Source: CAZCCV01 sp964497515 (GTDB taxonomy: Bacteria > Armatimonadota > UBA5829 > DTLH01). Taken from it: a stretch of DNA of 58,141 nt. Below the pieces are notes generated by a model. It was not told the DNA's origin, did not search any database, and worked only from the letters and a program-made list of their open reading frames with translations. Below, one piece after another: positions 25,602 to 33,487 of this stretch (the stretch's first letter is position 1; each line of letters opens with the position of its first letter). Made by a program: the position numbers and the translations under genes. The stretch lies in contig CAZCCV010000013.1 of NCBI GenBank assembly GCA_964497515.1, forward strand, positions 1-58,141. The letters are read 5' to 3'.

Positions 25602-26931
25602 CAACACCGACTACGAAGGCAGGCTTTACCTCGTAGGGGGAATTGTCCGCGATAAGATTTTGGGGATTCCTGCCGACGAGGACATTGATATAGTACTGGA
25701 GGGCGACGCCACTCGGCTCGCCCAGTTTCTTTTTGAAGCTGGTATTGGCGACCACGCACCGGTAGTCTATCCGCGATTTGGGACTGCTATGATCGGAATC
25801 GGTGGTCATCAGGTGGAGATTGCCAGTGCTCGCAAAGAGTCTTACTCCCCCGATAGCCGCAAGCCTCACGTGGCTCCCGCATCTCTACAAGATGATGTGC
25901 TGCGTCGCGATTTTACAATTAACACACTCCTTGAAAACCTGCACACGGGTGAGGTTCTGGATCTCACTGGGCTGGGAAGAAGCGACATCGCTAGTGGAAT
26001 TATCCGCACCCCGATGGATGCGAGAGCGACTTTTGAAGATGATCCACTTAGAATGCTTCGCGCAATCCGTTTTGCAGCCCGGTTTGGCTTCGATATCGAA
26101 GAAAGCACCTTGTCGGCTATCCGCGAAAAGACGGCAAGGCTCTCTATCATCAGCAAGGAGAGAATCCGTGAAGAGTTCTCTAAAACGCTCATGACTTCAC
26201 GCTGCGCGGAAGCTGTTGAATTACTGAGCTCAACAGGACTCCTCAAACAGTTTGCTGGGGAACTGGAAGAGATGCGGGGTGTTACCCAGAATGCGTACCA
26301 TTTGTACGATGTGTGGACACATACCCTTAAGGCATTGAGCTCACTTCCAGATAACGCCGACTTGGAACTGAGACTTGCCGCACTCTTCCACGACATTGGC
26401 AAACCTGCCACGCGTTCTGTCGATGACAAAGAAAACGTGCATTTCTACACACATCAGCACGTGGGTGCGGAAATTACTCAAGACGTACTCACTCGACTTC
26501 GTTATTCTGGTGAAGTGGTCGCTCGCGTTTCCAGACTGGTTTCTATGCATCTTAGAATTGGAGAGTATAGCTCGGATTGGAGCGATGCTGCAGTACGCAG
26601 GCTCATACGCGACGCAGGAAACGAGCTCGAGAGTCTGTTTTTACTGACAGAAGTTGATAAGTCGGCAAGCAATCCCGCAATGCCATCAGCCGACTTAGAC
26701 GAATTGAAGCACCGCATACGTGAAGTCACTGAAGAGCAGGATGTTATTGCACTCACTAGTCCCCTAAACGGCCGCGAGATAATGCAGATCCTCGGTATAG
26801 GCGAAGGTCCCCTCCTTGGCAAAATCAAGTCTTTCCTTCTGGAAGAGGTCATAGAAGGCAGGCTGGCACAAGACGACAGGGAGCACGCCAAACGGCTGGT
26901 ATTGCAGCACTGGCCACCCACTAACCACTGA
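25567..26931 (+). CDS. cca: CCA-adding/tRNA nucleotidyltransferase with HD domain
   Basis: Class II nucleotidyltransferase (polyA polymerase superfamily) that builds or repairs the 3' CCA of tRNA. The N-terminal catalytic motifs are LVGGIVRD and EDIDIVLEG (metal-binding Asp pair, residues 38-40), then RRDFTINTL, DDPLRMLRAIRFAARF, and the EStL/REEF body-domain motifs. A C-terminal HD domain (LAALFHDIGKPATR and HQHVGAE) suggests additional phosphohydrolase activity, as in E. coli-type Cca. ATG at 25567 lies inside the end of the translin-like gene. Note that both tRNA genes in this window encode their own CCA, so the enzyme would mainly repair ends, or it may be specialised for A addition. Confidence 0.9.
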   Translation: MEALEILKVATSNTDYEGRLYLVGGIVRDKILGIPADEDIDIVLEGDATRLAQFLFEAGIGDHAPVVYPRFGTAMIGIGGHQVEIASARKESYSPDSRKPHVAPASLQDDVLRRDFTINTLLENLHTGEVLDLTGLGRSDIASGIIRTPMDARATFEDDPLRMLRAIRFAARFGFDIEESTLSAIREKTARLSIISKERIREEFSKTLMTSRCAEAVELLSSTGLLKQFAGELEEMRGVTQNAYHLYDVWTHTLKALSSLPDNADLELRLAALFHDIGKPATRSVDDKENVHFYTHQHVGAEITQDVLTRLRYSGEVVARVSRLVSMHLRIGEYSSDWSDAAVRRLIRDAGNELESLFLLTEVDKSASNPAMPSADLDELKHRIREVTEEQDVIALTSPLNGREIMQILGIGEGPLLGKIKSFLLEEVIEGRLAQDDREHAKRLVLQHWPPTNH

Positions 26932-27050
26932 ACAAGTTTTCCACAGGATTAGAAGAATAAATCTGGCAAGAATGCTTGGCAAGATGATGCGCTCTTTGAC
27001 GTCTTTCGATTATCGAGAGAAGTATTTTCAGGGAGTTTGGGTTACTATTG

Positions 27051-28376
27051 ATGCGCTGTTTAGATGACAAACAACTAAAGCAATACATGCGGGGAACTCT
27101 ACCTGTTGCAGAAATGCTGGCAGCTGGTGATCATATTCCGGGGTGTTCGGTCTGCAAAGCCAGACTCGCTCGCCTGTCGGATTATGTGATCGGCAGCTAT
27201 TCGACTTTATTCAGCACTCTCGATATTGGCGAATGCCCTGAATACGAAGAGCTTTCTGGTTATGTAGAAGAGACTCTCTCTCACGAAGCGCATCAGAGTG
27301 TTGAGAGACACATTGCCAGTTGTGAGCTCTGCTGGCGGGACGTGGAAACACTGCACGCAACACGCTCCAAAGCTTCTTTTGCACCACAGATAACAGTTCA
27401 GCCTGGATACTTCGCTCCGCGCCGCAAGTGGTCTTCGGTGTTCGGTTGGCAGAGAGTGGCTGCGGTTTCCTCTGGTGTTGCCGCAGTAGCGTTGGCGATT
27501 GTGCTGATCAATTCTTCGCCTGTGAAAGATACTCCAGTCGCTGTTCAGCCTGTTACGCCGGTAGTGCGAACGGTTGATAATCCTACAGATAAGAAGCTGG
27601 TTGAGGTGCAGACGGCTAAGGCCACCGAGAAGAGCGTTCAGCAGACAGCAAAAACTGTTCATACCACTACCGAGAAATCTGTAAGTCCCGTGCCGGCCTC
27701 TGTAAATACCAAGGCACCTAAGCAGGAGTTTGCTGCGGAGTTGCGAGATGGCGGTGTGACAGTCGGGCATGTTGGACGAAACGTTGTAATTCGCTCGGAT
27801 GGCAAAGACCTCGAAGCACAGGTCGCTGCACTTGTCAGAGAAAAACTCAAATCCGGGCAGGTTCCAGCTAGTTTCAGAATGGCAAAGGCAGATGAACTCC
27901 GCGGCCCAATTCATTCCATAGAGATAGCAAAGTCTTCGCCAGTGTCAGACGGTGTCACGGATAGCAGCCCGTTCTTTAGCTGGGAGACAGTTGAAGGTGC
28001 AACGAAGTATCGGGTTGAAGTCTACAACCTGGACGGTACTTGCGTGATGTCTGCCGAAACTGATACAACGAGCTATCAGGCGGATCAGGCGCTCACTCCT
28101 GGCTGGTACAAATGGACGGTTCGCCCCCGCAGAGGGATAAGCGCTGATTGGGAATGGTCTAAGGCGAGCTCATTCCGCGTTCTTTCGGCTAAGGAAGCTG
28201 TGTTGCTTGATTCCGCAAAGCGCGAAGGCTCGCATCTTGTGTTGGGCACCGTATATGAGTCGCTTGGACTTAGCAAGCAGGCCGTTTCGGAGTTCGAAGC
28301 TCTTGCGGCAGAGAACCCTGAATCCAAACTCGCCAAGAGACTGCTAGCTGGTGCAGAAGATCAACTCTCGAGATAG
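27051..28376 (+). CDS. Tandem zinc-finger (anti-sigma-like) membrane protein
   Basis: Two consecutive zf-HC2-type modules occupy residues 1-100: CLDDKQLKQYMRG...HIPGCSVC and CPEYEELSGYVEE...HIASCELC, each with the H-x3-C-x2-C zinc site of anti-sigma factors. A single membrane helix follows (VAAVSSGVAAVALAIVLIN, about 140-160), then a Thr/Val/Lys-rich linker, a region with a fibronectin-III-like pattern (FFSWETVEGATKYRVEVYN...YKWTVRP) and a TPR-like C-terminus. No sigma factor gene lies beside it, so calling it an anti-sigma factor is only by fold. ATG at 27051 or the adjoining TTG at 27048 starts it; the ribosome site is poor. A strong terminator follows. Confidence 0.7.
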   Translation: MRCLDDKQLKQYMRGTLPVAEMLAAGDHIPGCSVCKARLARLSDYVIGSYSTLFSTLDIGECPEYEELSGYVEETLSHEAHQSVERHIASCELCWRDVETLHATRSKASFAPQITVQPGYFAPRRKWSSVFGWQRVAAVSSGVAAVALAIVLINSSPVKDTPVAVQPVTPVVRTVDNPTDKKLVEVQTAKATEKSVQQTAKTVHTTTEKSVSPVPASVNTKAPKQEFAAELRDGGVTVGHVGRNVVIRSDGKDLEAQVAALVREKLKSGQVPASFRMAKADELRGPIHSIEIAKSSPVSDGVTDSSPFFSWETVEGATKYRVEVYNLDGTCVMSAETDTTSYQADQALTPGWYKWTVRPRRGISADWEWSKASSFRVLSAKEAVLLDSAKREGSHLVLGTVYESLGLSKQAVSEFEALAAENPESKLAKRLLAGAEDQLSR

Positions 28377-28395
28377 AAGATCGATCAATCCCCCA

Positions 28396-28423
28396 CCCGC
28401 TGTATTCCAGCGGGTTTTTTATT
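28396..28423 (+). terminator. Rho-independent terminator
   Basis: CCCGCTG (28396-28402), a 5-base loop and CAGCGGG (28408-28414), followed by TTTTTTATT. It lies 20 bp after the zinc-finger protein gene and ends only about 13 bp before the next ATG, so part of it may be in the leader of the HTH-hydrolase gene. Confidence 0.9.
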
Positions 28424-28436
28424 ATCAGGTGCCAAT

Positions 28437-29276
28437 ATGCCGGAGTTGGAAGACGAGTTTGGCGACATTATATCAAAGGCCCGAAATGGCAAGGGTCTCT
28501 CGCTCGATCGCCTAGCCTGGCTCACTGGCATTTCGTCACGGCAGATAGAAAGACTGGAACGTTACCAGCTAGAGCCATCTGAAGATGAGCTGTCCGCACT
28601 CGCTAGTGCGCTCGACTTGAATGCGGCCAAGCTTTCGCTAATCGCTGCGGGAAAATGGTTGCCTCTCCCGGCTCAAGTTTCTTCTCGATCCGTATTTCTT
28701 CGCACAGTGTTTGTACCGTACGGCGCATACGGAGAGAACTGTTACATTTTTGCTTGCCCAGAAACACTAAAGGGCGCCGTTGTCGACCCCGGAGGAGCTG
28801 TTGAACAGATACTAACAGCGCTTATGCAAGCACGCATCGAACTGGAGTTGGTGCTTATTACACACTCTCACGGCGACCATATTGGAGGGCTCGCTGAACT
28901 AGCATCAGTCCTTGACGGCATTCGCATAGTCGCTCATCCGTTAGAATGGAAACATCTTCCAAAACTGTCTGCTATTAGGCTAGAACCTGCTGATGATGGC
29001 GCAGTATTCCGGTTGGGTGGTTCTGAAATCACTGTATTTCACACGCCGGGGCATACTGAGGGGTCAACGTGCTACCAGACAAACGGGATTTGCTTTGTCG
29101 GTGACACTCTCTTCGCTGGTTCTATTGGTCGTCCATCCAGCGAACACGCATATCAGAGAATGCTCTCCGACATTCGAGGAAAAATCCTCTCGCTTCCCGA
29201 TATTACAGTGCTGCTTCCTGGTCACGGGCCATCGACTACAGTGATAGAAGAGATTCAGCACAACCCGTTCTTCTAA
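28437..29276 (+). CDS. XRE-type HTH fused to metallo-beta-lactamase hydrolase
   Basis: Residues 8-75 form a Cro/C1-type helix-turn-helix (ARNGKGLSLDRLAWLTGISS, QIERLERYQLEPSEDELSAL). Residues 85-279 form a metallo-beta-lactamase-fold hydrolase with the zinc-binding THSHGDHIGG, HTPGHTEGS, CFVGDTLFAGSIGR and LLPGHGPSTT motifs, closest to glyoxalase II-like hydrolases. The two parts are in one uninterrupted frame. ATG at 28437 follows CAGGTG by 5 bases. A DNA-binding enzyme that senses its own substrate is one possible reading; another is that the HTH merely mediates protein contact. The substrate is unknown. No target operator was identified. Confidence 0.85.
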   Translation: MPELEDEFGDIISKARNGKGLSLDRLAWLTGISSRQIERLERYQLEPSEDELSALASALDLNAAKLSLIAAGKWLPLPAQVSSRSVFLRTVFVPYGAYGENCYIFACPETLKGAVVDPGGAVEQILTALMQARIELELVLITHSHGDHIGGLAELASVLDGIRIVAHPLEWKHLPKLSAIRLEPADDGAVFRLGGSEITVFHTPGHTEGSTCYQTNGICFVGDTLFAGSIGRPSSEHAYQRMLSDIRGKILSLPDITVLLPGHGPSTTVIEEIQHNPFF

Positions 29277-29286
29277 ACGAACACAC

Positions 29287-29386
29287 TGGCGGGGCTGTGT
29301 GGGAATCGAACCCACCCAACGCAAGCATTACTCACGTCGCACGCGGTTTTGAAGACCGGGCGAGCCACCAGACCCGATCCAGCCCC
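29287..29386 (-). tRNA. selC: tRNA-Sec (anticodon TCA)
   Basis: A 100-nt tRNA read on the minus strand: acceptor GGGGCTG paired with CAGCCCC, discriminator G and encoded CCA (29289-29287), anticodon loop CTTCAAA giving TCA, a long variable arm of about 20 nt, and T-arm GTGGGTTCGATTCCCAC. The long variable arm, UCA anticodon and G73 are the marks of selenocysteine tRNA; it reads UGA codons during selenoprotein synthesis with SelA, SelB and SelD. The eighth acceptor pair appears mismatched. It has its own promoter at 29400-29428. No SelA/B/D gene and no obvious selenoprotein is in the window. Confidence 0.92.
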
Positions 29387-29399
29387 ACGGAACAACTGT

Positions 29400-29428
29400 A
29401 TTCTACCTACGGCAACATTCTAAGTCAA
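29400..29428 (-). promoter_or_regulatory. Promoter of tRNA-Sec
   Basis: On the minus strand TTGACT (29428-29423), a 17-bp spacer and TAGAAT (29405-29400), ending 13 bp before the tRNA 5' end. Strong match, giving the tRNA an independent start despite lying downstream of the GH65-like gene. Confidence 0.7.
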
Positions 29429-29462
29429 CGATTCTGAACAAGCGAAGGCGGCTGTATTGCAT

Positions 29463-31541
29463 TTAGTGTGTTTCCACTAACTGCCACTTGTTACCCGGTA
29501 GCACTGTGAGATCGTATGTCTTCTCGCGCCATTGGATGTTGGTAAGGCGTAGCTTCTTCCAGGTTGGAGGCAAACAGGGTTTGATGTACAGCCCTTCTGC
29601 GGTTTCTGCAAACCCACCAGGATTGCGATCAGTTCTCAAGCCGGCGAACCCGTAGATGACGCTTTGTAAGGTTCCACCACAACCGGTGACAAAGCACATA
29701 TTATCGTAGGTAGTTGAGCGTTTCTCATTAAGCATCAGCAGAGGCCCACGGAGGAACTCTTTATAGCTGTCTACAAACTGTTGGTAAGCCTCTTCTGATC
29801 GGCCAAGCTCAGCAGCTATTATCGAATGGATAGACGATGTCATAGCGGGGCCACGCTGATCGGTCTTGGTCTTGTAAAAGTCGTACGTAGCCGCTTTGAC
29901 TTCGTCGGTCATCGGATAGGTCAGAGGATAAATAATGAGCTCTGTATCGGCTTGTTTCGTTCTATGGCCATCGTAGCCTTCGTACTCCAGGAAACGGTTG
30001 TTGGAATCATCGAACGGAAGATACATTTTCACTGCAATCTCTTCCCAGAGCGCTGGGTAAGATGAGCCGTTTGCCTTAGCAGACTCTATTGCCAGTTCTA
30101 TGTTCCGCTTTGCCGCAGCATTAGTGTAGACGCTGTTATCTATTACTTTCTCCCCTTTTACATCTTCATCAGGCGGCAGCACGTTTAAGATTTCGTAACG
30201 ATCCTTAACTTTGTTATATGTTACGCGCGATGCCCAATACTCGGCAGTGGATCTTAGCAAATGATCCACGCCTTCCATACCCCGGTGGTAAGCCGCAGCA
30301 ATCGCAACATCGGCAGTAATATGATCCTCATCGCTGAAGGGTGGCCCGATGATCTCATAGCCACTGCCTCCGCTCTGCCATGGGAACTCAGCACCCTTGT
30401 ATCCACCCTTTTCAGCATTCTGTTTTGCGGCTTCTAGCAGTGCTATTCTATACTTTGCGATACCGCTTGCAAGATCGGGGTGCTGAAGGGCAAGTGCCGG
30501 GTGCATCCAAATATCTGCATCCCAGAATATATGCCCCTGCCAGGCTCCGTCGGAGAGCCCCATAGGCGCAATACTTGCCTCCGGGCTGGCACTCGAAGCC
30601 AGGTAGAACATCATAGCGTGCACAATCTGCTGTGCCTCGGGATCACCTTCAATGATGATGTCCGACTTCCAGAACTCTTGCCACGATGCTTTGCTTCTGG
30701 AGAACTCATTTTCAAACGTGCCGAACGAAGCTGCAAGAGGCATTGGCGGCGCTCCAAGCCCTACGGACACTTTTCGATGAGGGGCAATTGCAACGAGCTT
30801 ATTCAGCGTGAAAACCTCACCAGATTTCACATCTATGCTGGTGGTTATATGGAGTGGAAGCGTTTCTTTTCCATCTTCTACCACGCACTGGAGTGTAATG
30901 CCCTGCACGGGACCGTTTGCTGGTGCATCTGCAGTCGCCTGGAGAGTAACCCGTCCATTTTTGAACTTGGTGGCGGTCGATTTCCATTTGCCCCGAGAGG
31001 TATCTAGTTTGTCTTCGAAGACAACCGCTCCATTGCGGGTGGGAACAAGGGAGTAGCTAATTCCTGCAATACTCCACTCGGGCTCCTGCAGCTTTCTGTT
31101 GATGAATAGTGTGACCTTTCCCACCAACCGCTGCTTGTTTGACTTGAGGGTAAGCTCAGTCTCGACGTAGCCTTCCCGCATATTAAGCGTCTGCCTGTAA
31201 GGCGCTTTTTTGTCCAGTTCAAAGCGGTTGCCATCCGCATCGAAGAGAGCAAAATCACTCCAGAGTGGCAAGTCGACCAATGCATCGTGTGTGTTGTAGA
31301 GCCCCGAAAAGTAACACGGACCATTTCTGCCGACACCATCAGCATTGATCCGTGCGGCGATGTAGCCATTCCCCAAATACGTTCCATACGGATTGTCTGG
31401 ATCGTTCGACTGCAGAATCCACGGGTCAAGCGTCTTCACAGTGAGAGTTGCAGACTTTTCACTGTAATATCGCAATACAATAATGCCTATAAAAACTATT
31501 ACTAACGCTAGGAGTCCACCAGCTAGACGTCTCAGTTTCAT
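29463..31541 (-). CDS. Membrane-anchored GH65-like glycoside hydrolase
   Basis: An N-terminal signal anchor (LAGGLLALVIVFIGIIVLRYY) is followed by the layout of GH65 enzymes: beta-sandwich N-terminal domain (LGNGYIAARINADGVGRN, FSGLYN), then an (alpha/alpha)6 barrel with GLSDGAWQGHIFWDADIWMHPAL (continuous over about residues 326-348), FSDEDHITADVAIAAAY, QADTELIIYPLTYP and GPAMTSSIHSIIAA. It most resembles the acid-trehalase/ATHL1 glucosidase branch, in which acidic residues in these blocks catalyse hydrolysis. The substrate is probably an alpha-glucosyl disaccharide or glycoconjugate outside the cytoplasm. ATG at 31541 follows GAGG by 5 bases and overlaps the methyltransferase stop (ATGA). 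Last gene of its operon. Confidence 0.8.
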   Translation of the reverse strand: MKLRRLAGGLLALVIVFIGIIVLRYYSEKSATLTVKTLDPWILQSNDPDNPYGTYLGNGYIAARINADGVGRNGPCYFSGLYNTHDALVDLPLWSDFALFDADGNRFELDKKAPYRQTLNMREGYVETELTLKSNKQRLVGKVTLFINRKLQEPEWSIAGISYSLVPTRNGAVVFEDKLDTSRGKWKSTATKFKNGRVTLQATADAPANGPVQGITLQCVVEDGKETLPLHITTSIDVKSGEVFTLNKLVAIAPHRKVSVGLGAPPMPLAASFGTFENEFSRSKASWQEFWKSDIIIEGDPEAQQIVHAMMFYLASSASPEASIAPMGLSDGAWQGHIFWDADIWMHPALALQHPDLASGIAKYRIALLEAAKQNAEKGGYKGAEFPWQSGGSGYEIIGPPFSDEDHITADVAIAAAYHRGMEGVDHLLRSTAEYWASRVTYNKVKDRYEILNVLPPDEDVKGEKVIDNSVYTNAAAKRNIELAIESAKANGSSYPALWEEIAVKMYLPFDDSNNRFLEYEGYDGHRTKQADTELIIYPLTYPMTDEVKAATYDFYKTKTDQRGPAMTSSIHSIIAAELGRSEEAYQQFVDSYKEFLRGPLLMLNEKRSTTYDNMCFVTGCGGTLQSVIYGFAGLRTDRNPGGFAETAEGLYIKPCLPPTWKKLRLTNIQWREKTYDLTVLPGNKWQLVETH

Positions 31542-32299
31542 CTTTTCCTCGCTACAAAGAATACTCTGTCACTACAGCGCGTTGGCTGTTTGAACTTATA
31601 TGCGTGGTAGCGTATTGTAACGTCAAACCCAGCGCGCTCAAGCATCTGATCAAGTTCGGAGAGGTGATACCCTTTCTGCTTGTGCACTTCCGTAAACTGC
31701 CTTTTTGTTCTTCGGTCGAGAACTTCAAAAACCATTGTGACAGTACATATACGGCTGTCGTGATCATATTTGCTCGTCCAAACGTACTTCGGATACCAGC
31801 CGAGATTAGTCTGATTGAAGAAACCGTGCGCTAGGGCATACTCAGTGTTGACGTCAAATATGAAGTAACCGCCGGGAACTACGTGCTGCCCTATGCGAAC
31901 AATCGCCTCTGACAACTCAGCCTCATCGGTAATGTAGTTCAGGCTGTCGAAGAGGCTGATCGCGAGATCGAATTGTCCAGCGAGCTGCAACTCGGCTGCG
32001 TTTTGAACGTGATACGCGATATTGTAGTGCCGAGCTTCTGCCTTCTGTCTCGCTACGGCAATCATATCTTCCGACAGATCGACTCCAGTAACGCTATAAC
32101 CACGATCCGAGAGTATTTCGTCGACTGTGCCCGTGCCACAGGCAATGTCCAGCACACTCTGCGGTTTATAGTTGAGTCTTGCTAAAATTTCTTCGAGATA
32201 ATCGACCCATTTGCGATAAGGCACTCCGGCCATCAGGGCATCATAATACTCTGCTACATCGATGAATTGTGTCGGTTCGTCGTTCATTTGCTCCTTCAT
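31538..32299 (-). CDS. SAM-dependent class I methyltransferase
   Basis: A methyltransferase of about 253 residues with the SAM-binding motif VLDIACGTGTVDEIL, acidic ribose-binding loop VTGVDLSEDMI, FDLAISLFDSLNYI (motif IV region) and GGYFIFDVNTEYALA. This group (YcgJ/Cyp8-like) has no assigned substrate. Start is ambiguous: ATG at 32299 or ATG at 32287, which has AAGGAG only three bases ahead; the frame is open to 32341 into the DUF3866 gene. The stop overlaps the ATG of the GH65-like gene by 4 bp, so the two are translationally coupled. Confidence 0.85.
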   Translation of the reverse strand: MKEQMNDEPTQFIDVAEYYDALMAGVPYRKWVDYLEEILARLNYKPQSVLDIACGTGTVDEILSDRGYSVTGVDLSEDMIAVARQKAEARHYNIAYHVQNAAELQLAGQFDLAISLFDSLNYITDEAELSEAIVRIGQHVVPGGYFIFDVNTEYALAHGFFNQTNLGWYPKYVWTSKYDHDSRICTVTMVFEVLDRRTKRQFTEVHKQKGYHLSELDQMLERAGFDVTIRYHAYKFKQPTRCSDRVFFVARKR

Positions 32300-32322
32300 A
32301 TCAGTCGGATGGTTTGTTGATT

Positions 32323-33420
32323 TCAACCCCTTTTGAGACATCCCAGCAACTCAGCTGCGGCTGCGCCGGCCGCTGATGCAGCAAGGAAGAACTCCGGATC
32401 TTCGTTGAACGTGCGTCCCATTGTGCGCAGATCGATCCCGCGTGACTCGCATTCTCTGATGCCCGGAGTTCCCTCAAAGATCCGCGTTTTGTGCTTGTAC
32501 ACAATGGATGTGTGCCGCAACTGCTCTTCAATAGCAAGCAGCTTCATCTCATCTATCATAGGAAGCGGCACTAAAGCAGGCGAAAGTGCTATGTCTGCCA
32601 ATGCCGTTACTGTATGATGACTTAGCCCTTGGTGTCTAGGCCTGGAATCGGCAAAACTAATGCGAGGAATTGCAACAGCAGCACCACCCAACACGTTGAC
32701 TGCGTTTATAATCTCACCCATCTCAAGGCCGGAGAATCCATATTTTGTGCCAGTTCCAGTATTTCCCGGCCCCTGGCTTACTATAATCACATCGGCGCCG
32801 ATCACCGTCTTTGCGGCTACCAGTGCAGAATGAACTGTTACAGCTTCGTAGTCTCCACCAAATGCCTGGCCGGATGTGATTGTGGCATCCAAGAGTCTTA
32901 CCTCTTTCATCTGATGAACTATCCGGCTAAAGGAGATAGGAAGCGAGGCGGAGTCGGTCATAATGTATGCGATTCGCGCTGTCGCTGGTTGTGTCAGCCG
33001 TTTGATTGCAGCAGCTGCCGGAGGAATCTGGCTGTGTAGCTGACCAATCACTACAGGAGTTCCACTGAGCGACTTAAACGAATTGATTGCATTATGGTGG
33101 GGGCTTTCTGGCTCCTCTACTGACATCACAGCCAACTGGTGCGGAGTGTAACGCAGCTTCATAATGTGCCCGGTATCACCGTTGACAATCTCAGGTTCAC
33201 GGGAGAGATTTTCAATTACAAAATGGTATCCACCGGTTCCAAGTGACAACCGAACGGCGGTGGTATTGAGCGAAACCCGGTCTCCGACAGATAGCATTCC
33301 TGTCAGCAAGGTATAATAGATTGCTCTGGCCCACCTGTCGCCGATCTCAACCTCAACCTCAACCAACCCCGGCCGTTCAGCCAAGATGGCAGTCACTATT
33401 CCCACCGATCTATTCTGCAT
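32323..33420 (-). CDS. DUF3866 family protein
   Basis: A 365-residue protein matching DUF3866 from memory of its landmarks: IVTAILAERPGLVEVEV near the start, a beta-barrel-like N-terminal part (DRVSLNTTAVRLSLGTGGYHFV), VVIGQLHSQIPPAAAAIK, IAYIMTDSASLPI, DVIIVSQGPGNTGTGTKYGFSG, RISFADSRPRHQGLSHHT. These resemble nucleotide- or phosphate-binding loops but no function is established for the family. ATG at 33420 is chosen by homology to the typical N-terminus; there is no good Shine-Dalgarno and the frame extends upstream to 33468. It sits between a peptidase gene and a methyltransferase gene in one operon. Confidence 0.75.
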   Translation of the reverse strand: MQNRSVGIVTAILAERPGLVEVEVEIGDRWARAIYYTLLTGMLSVGDRVSLNTTAVRLSLGTGGYHFVIENLSREPEIVNGDTGHIMKLRYTPHQLAVMSVEEPESPHHNAINSFKSLSGTPVVIGQLHSQIPPAAAAIKRLTQPATARIAYIMTDSASLPISFSRIVHQMKEVRLLDATITSGQAFGGDYEAVTVHSALVAAKTVIGADVIIVSQGPGNTGTGTKYGFSGLEMGEIINAVNVLGGAAVAIPRISFADSRPRHQGLSHHTVTALADIALSPALVPLPMIDEMKLLAIEEQLRHTSIVYKHKTRIFEGTPGIRECESRGIDLRTMGRTFNEDPEFFLAASAAGAAAAELLGCLKRG

Positions 33421-33487
33421 ATCTTTGTTGCGACACCAACATTCGCCGAGTATTGCTCGGTCGGACACACTTGAGTGTCAATCTGGA

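Noticed and set aside
27207..27914. 235-codon minus-strand frame within the zinc-finger protein gene
   Set aside because: Antisense to a gene with clear zinc-finger motifs; no ribosome site or recognised motif.
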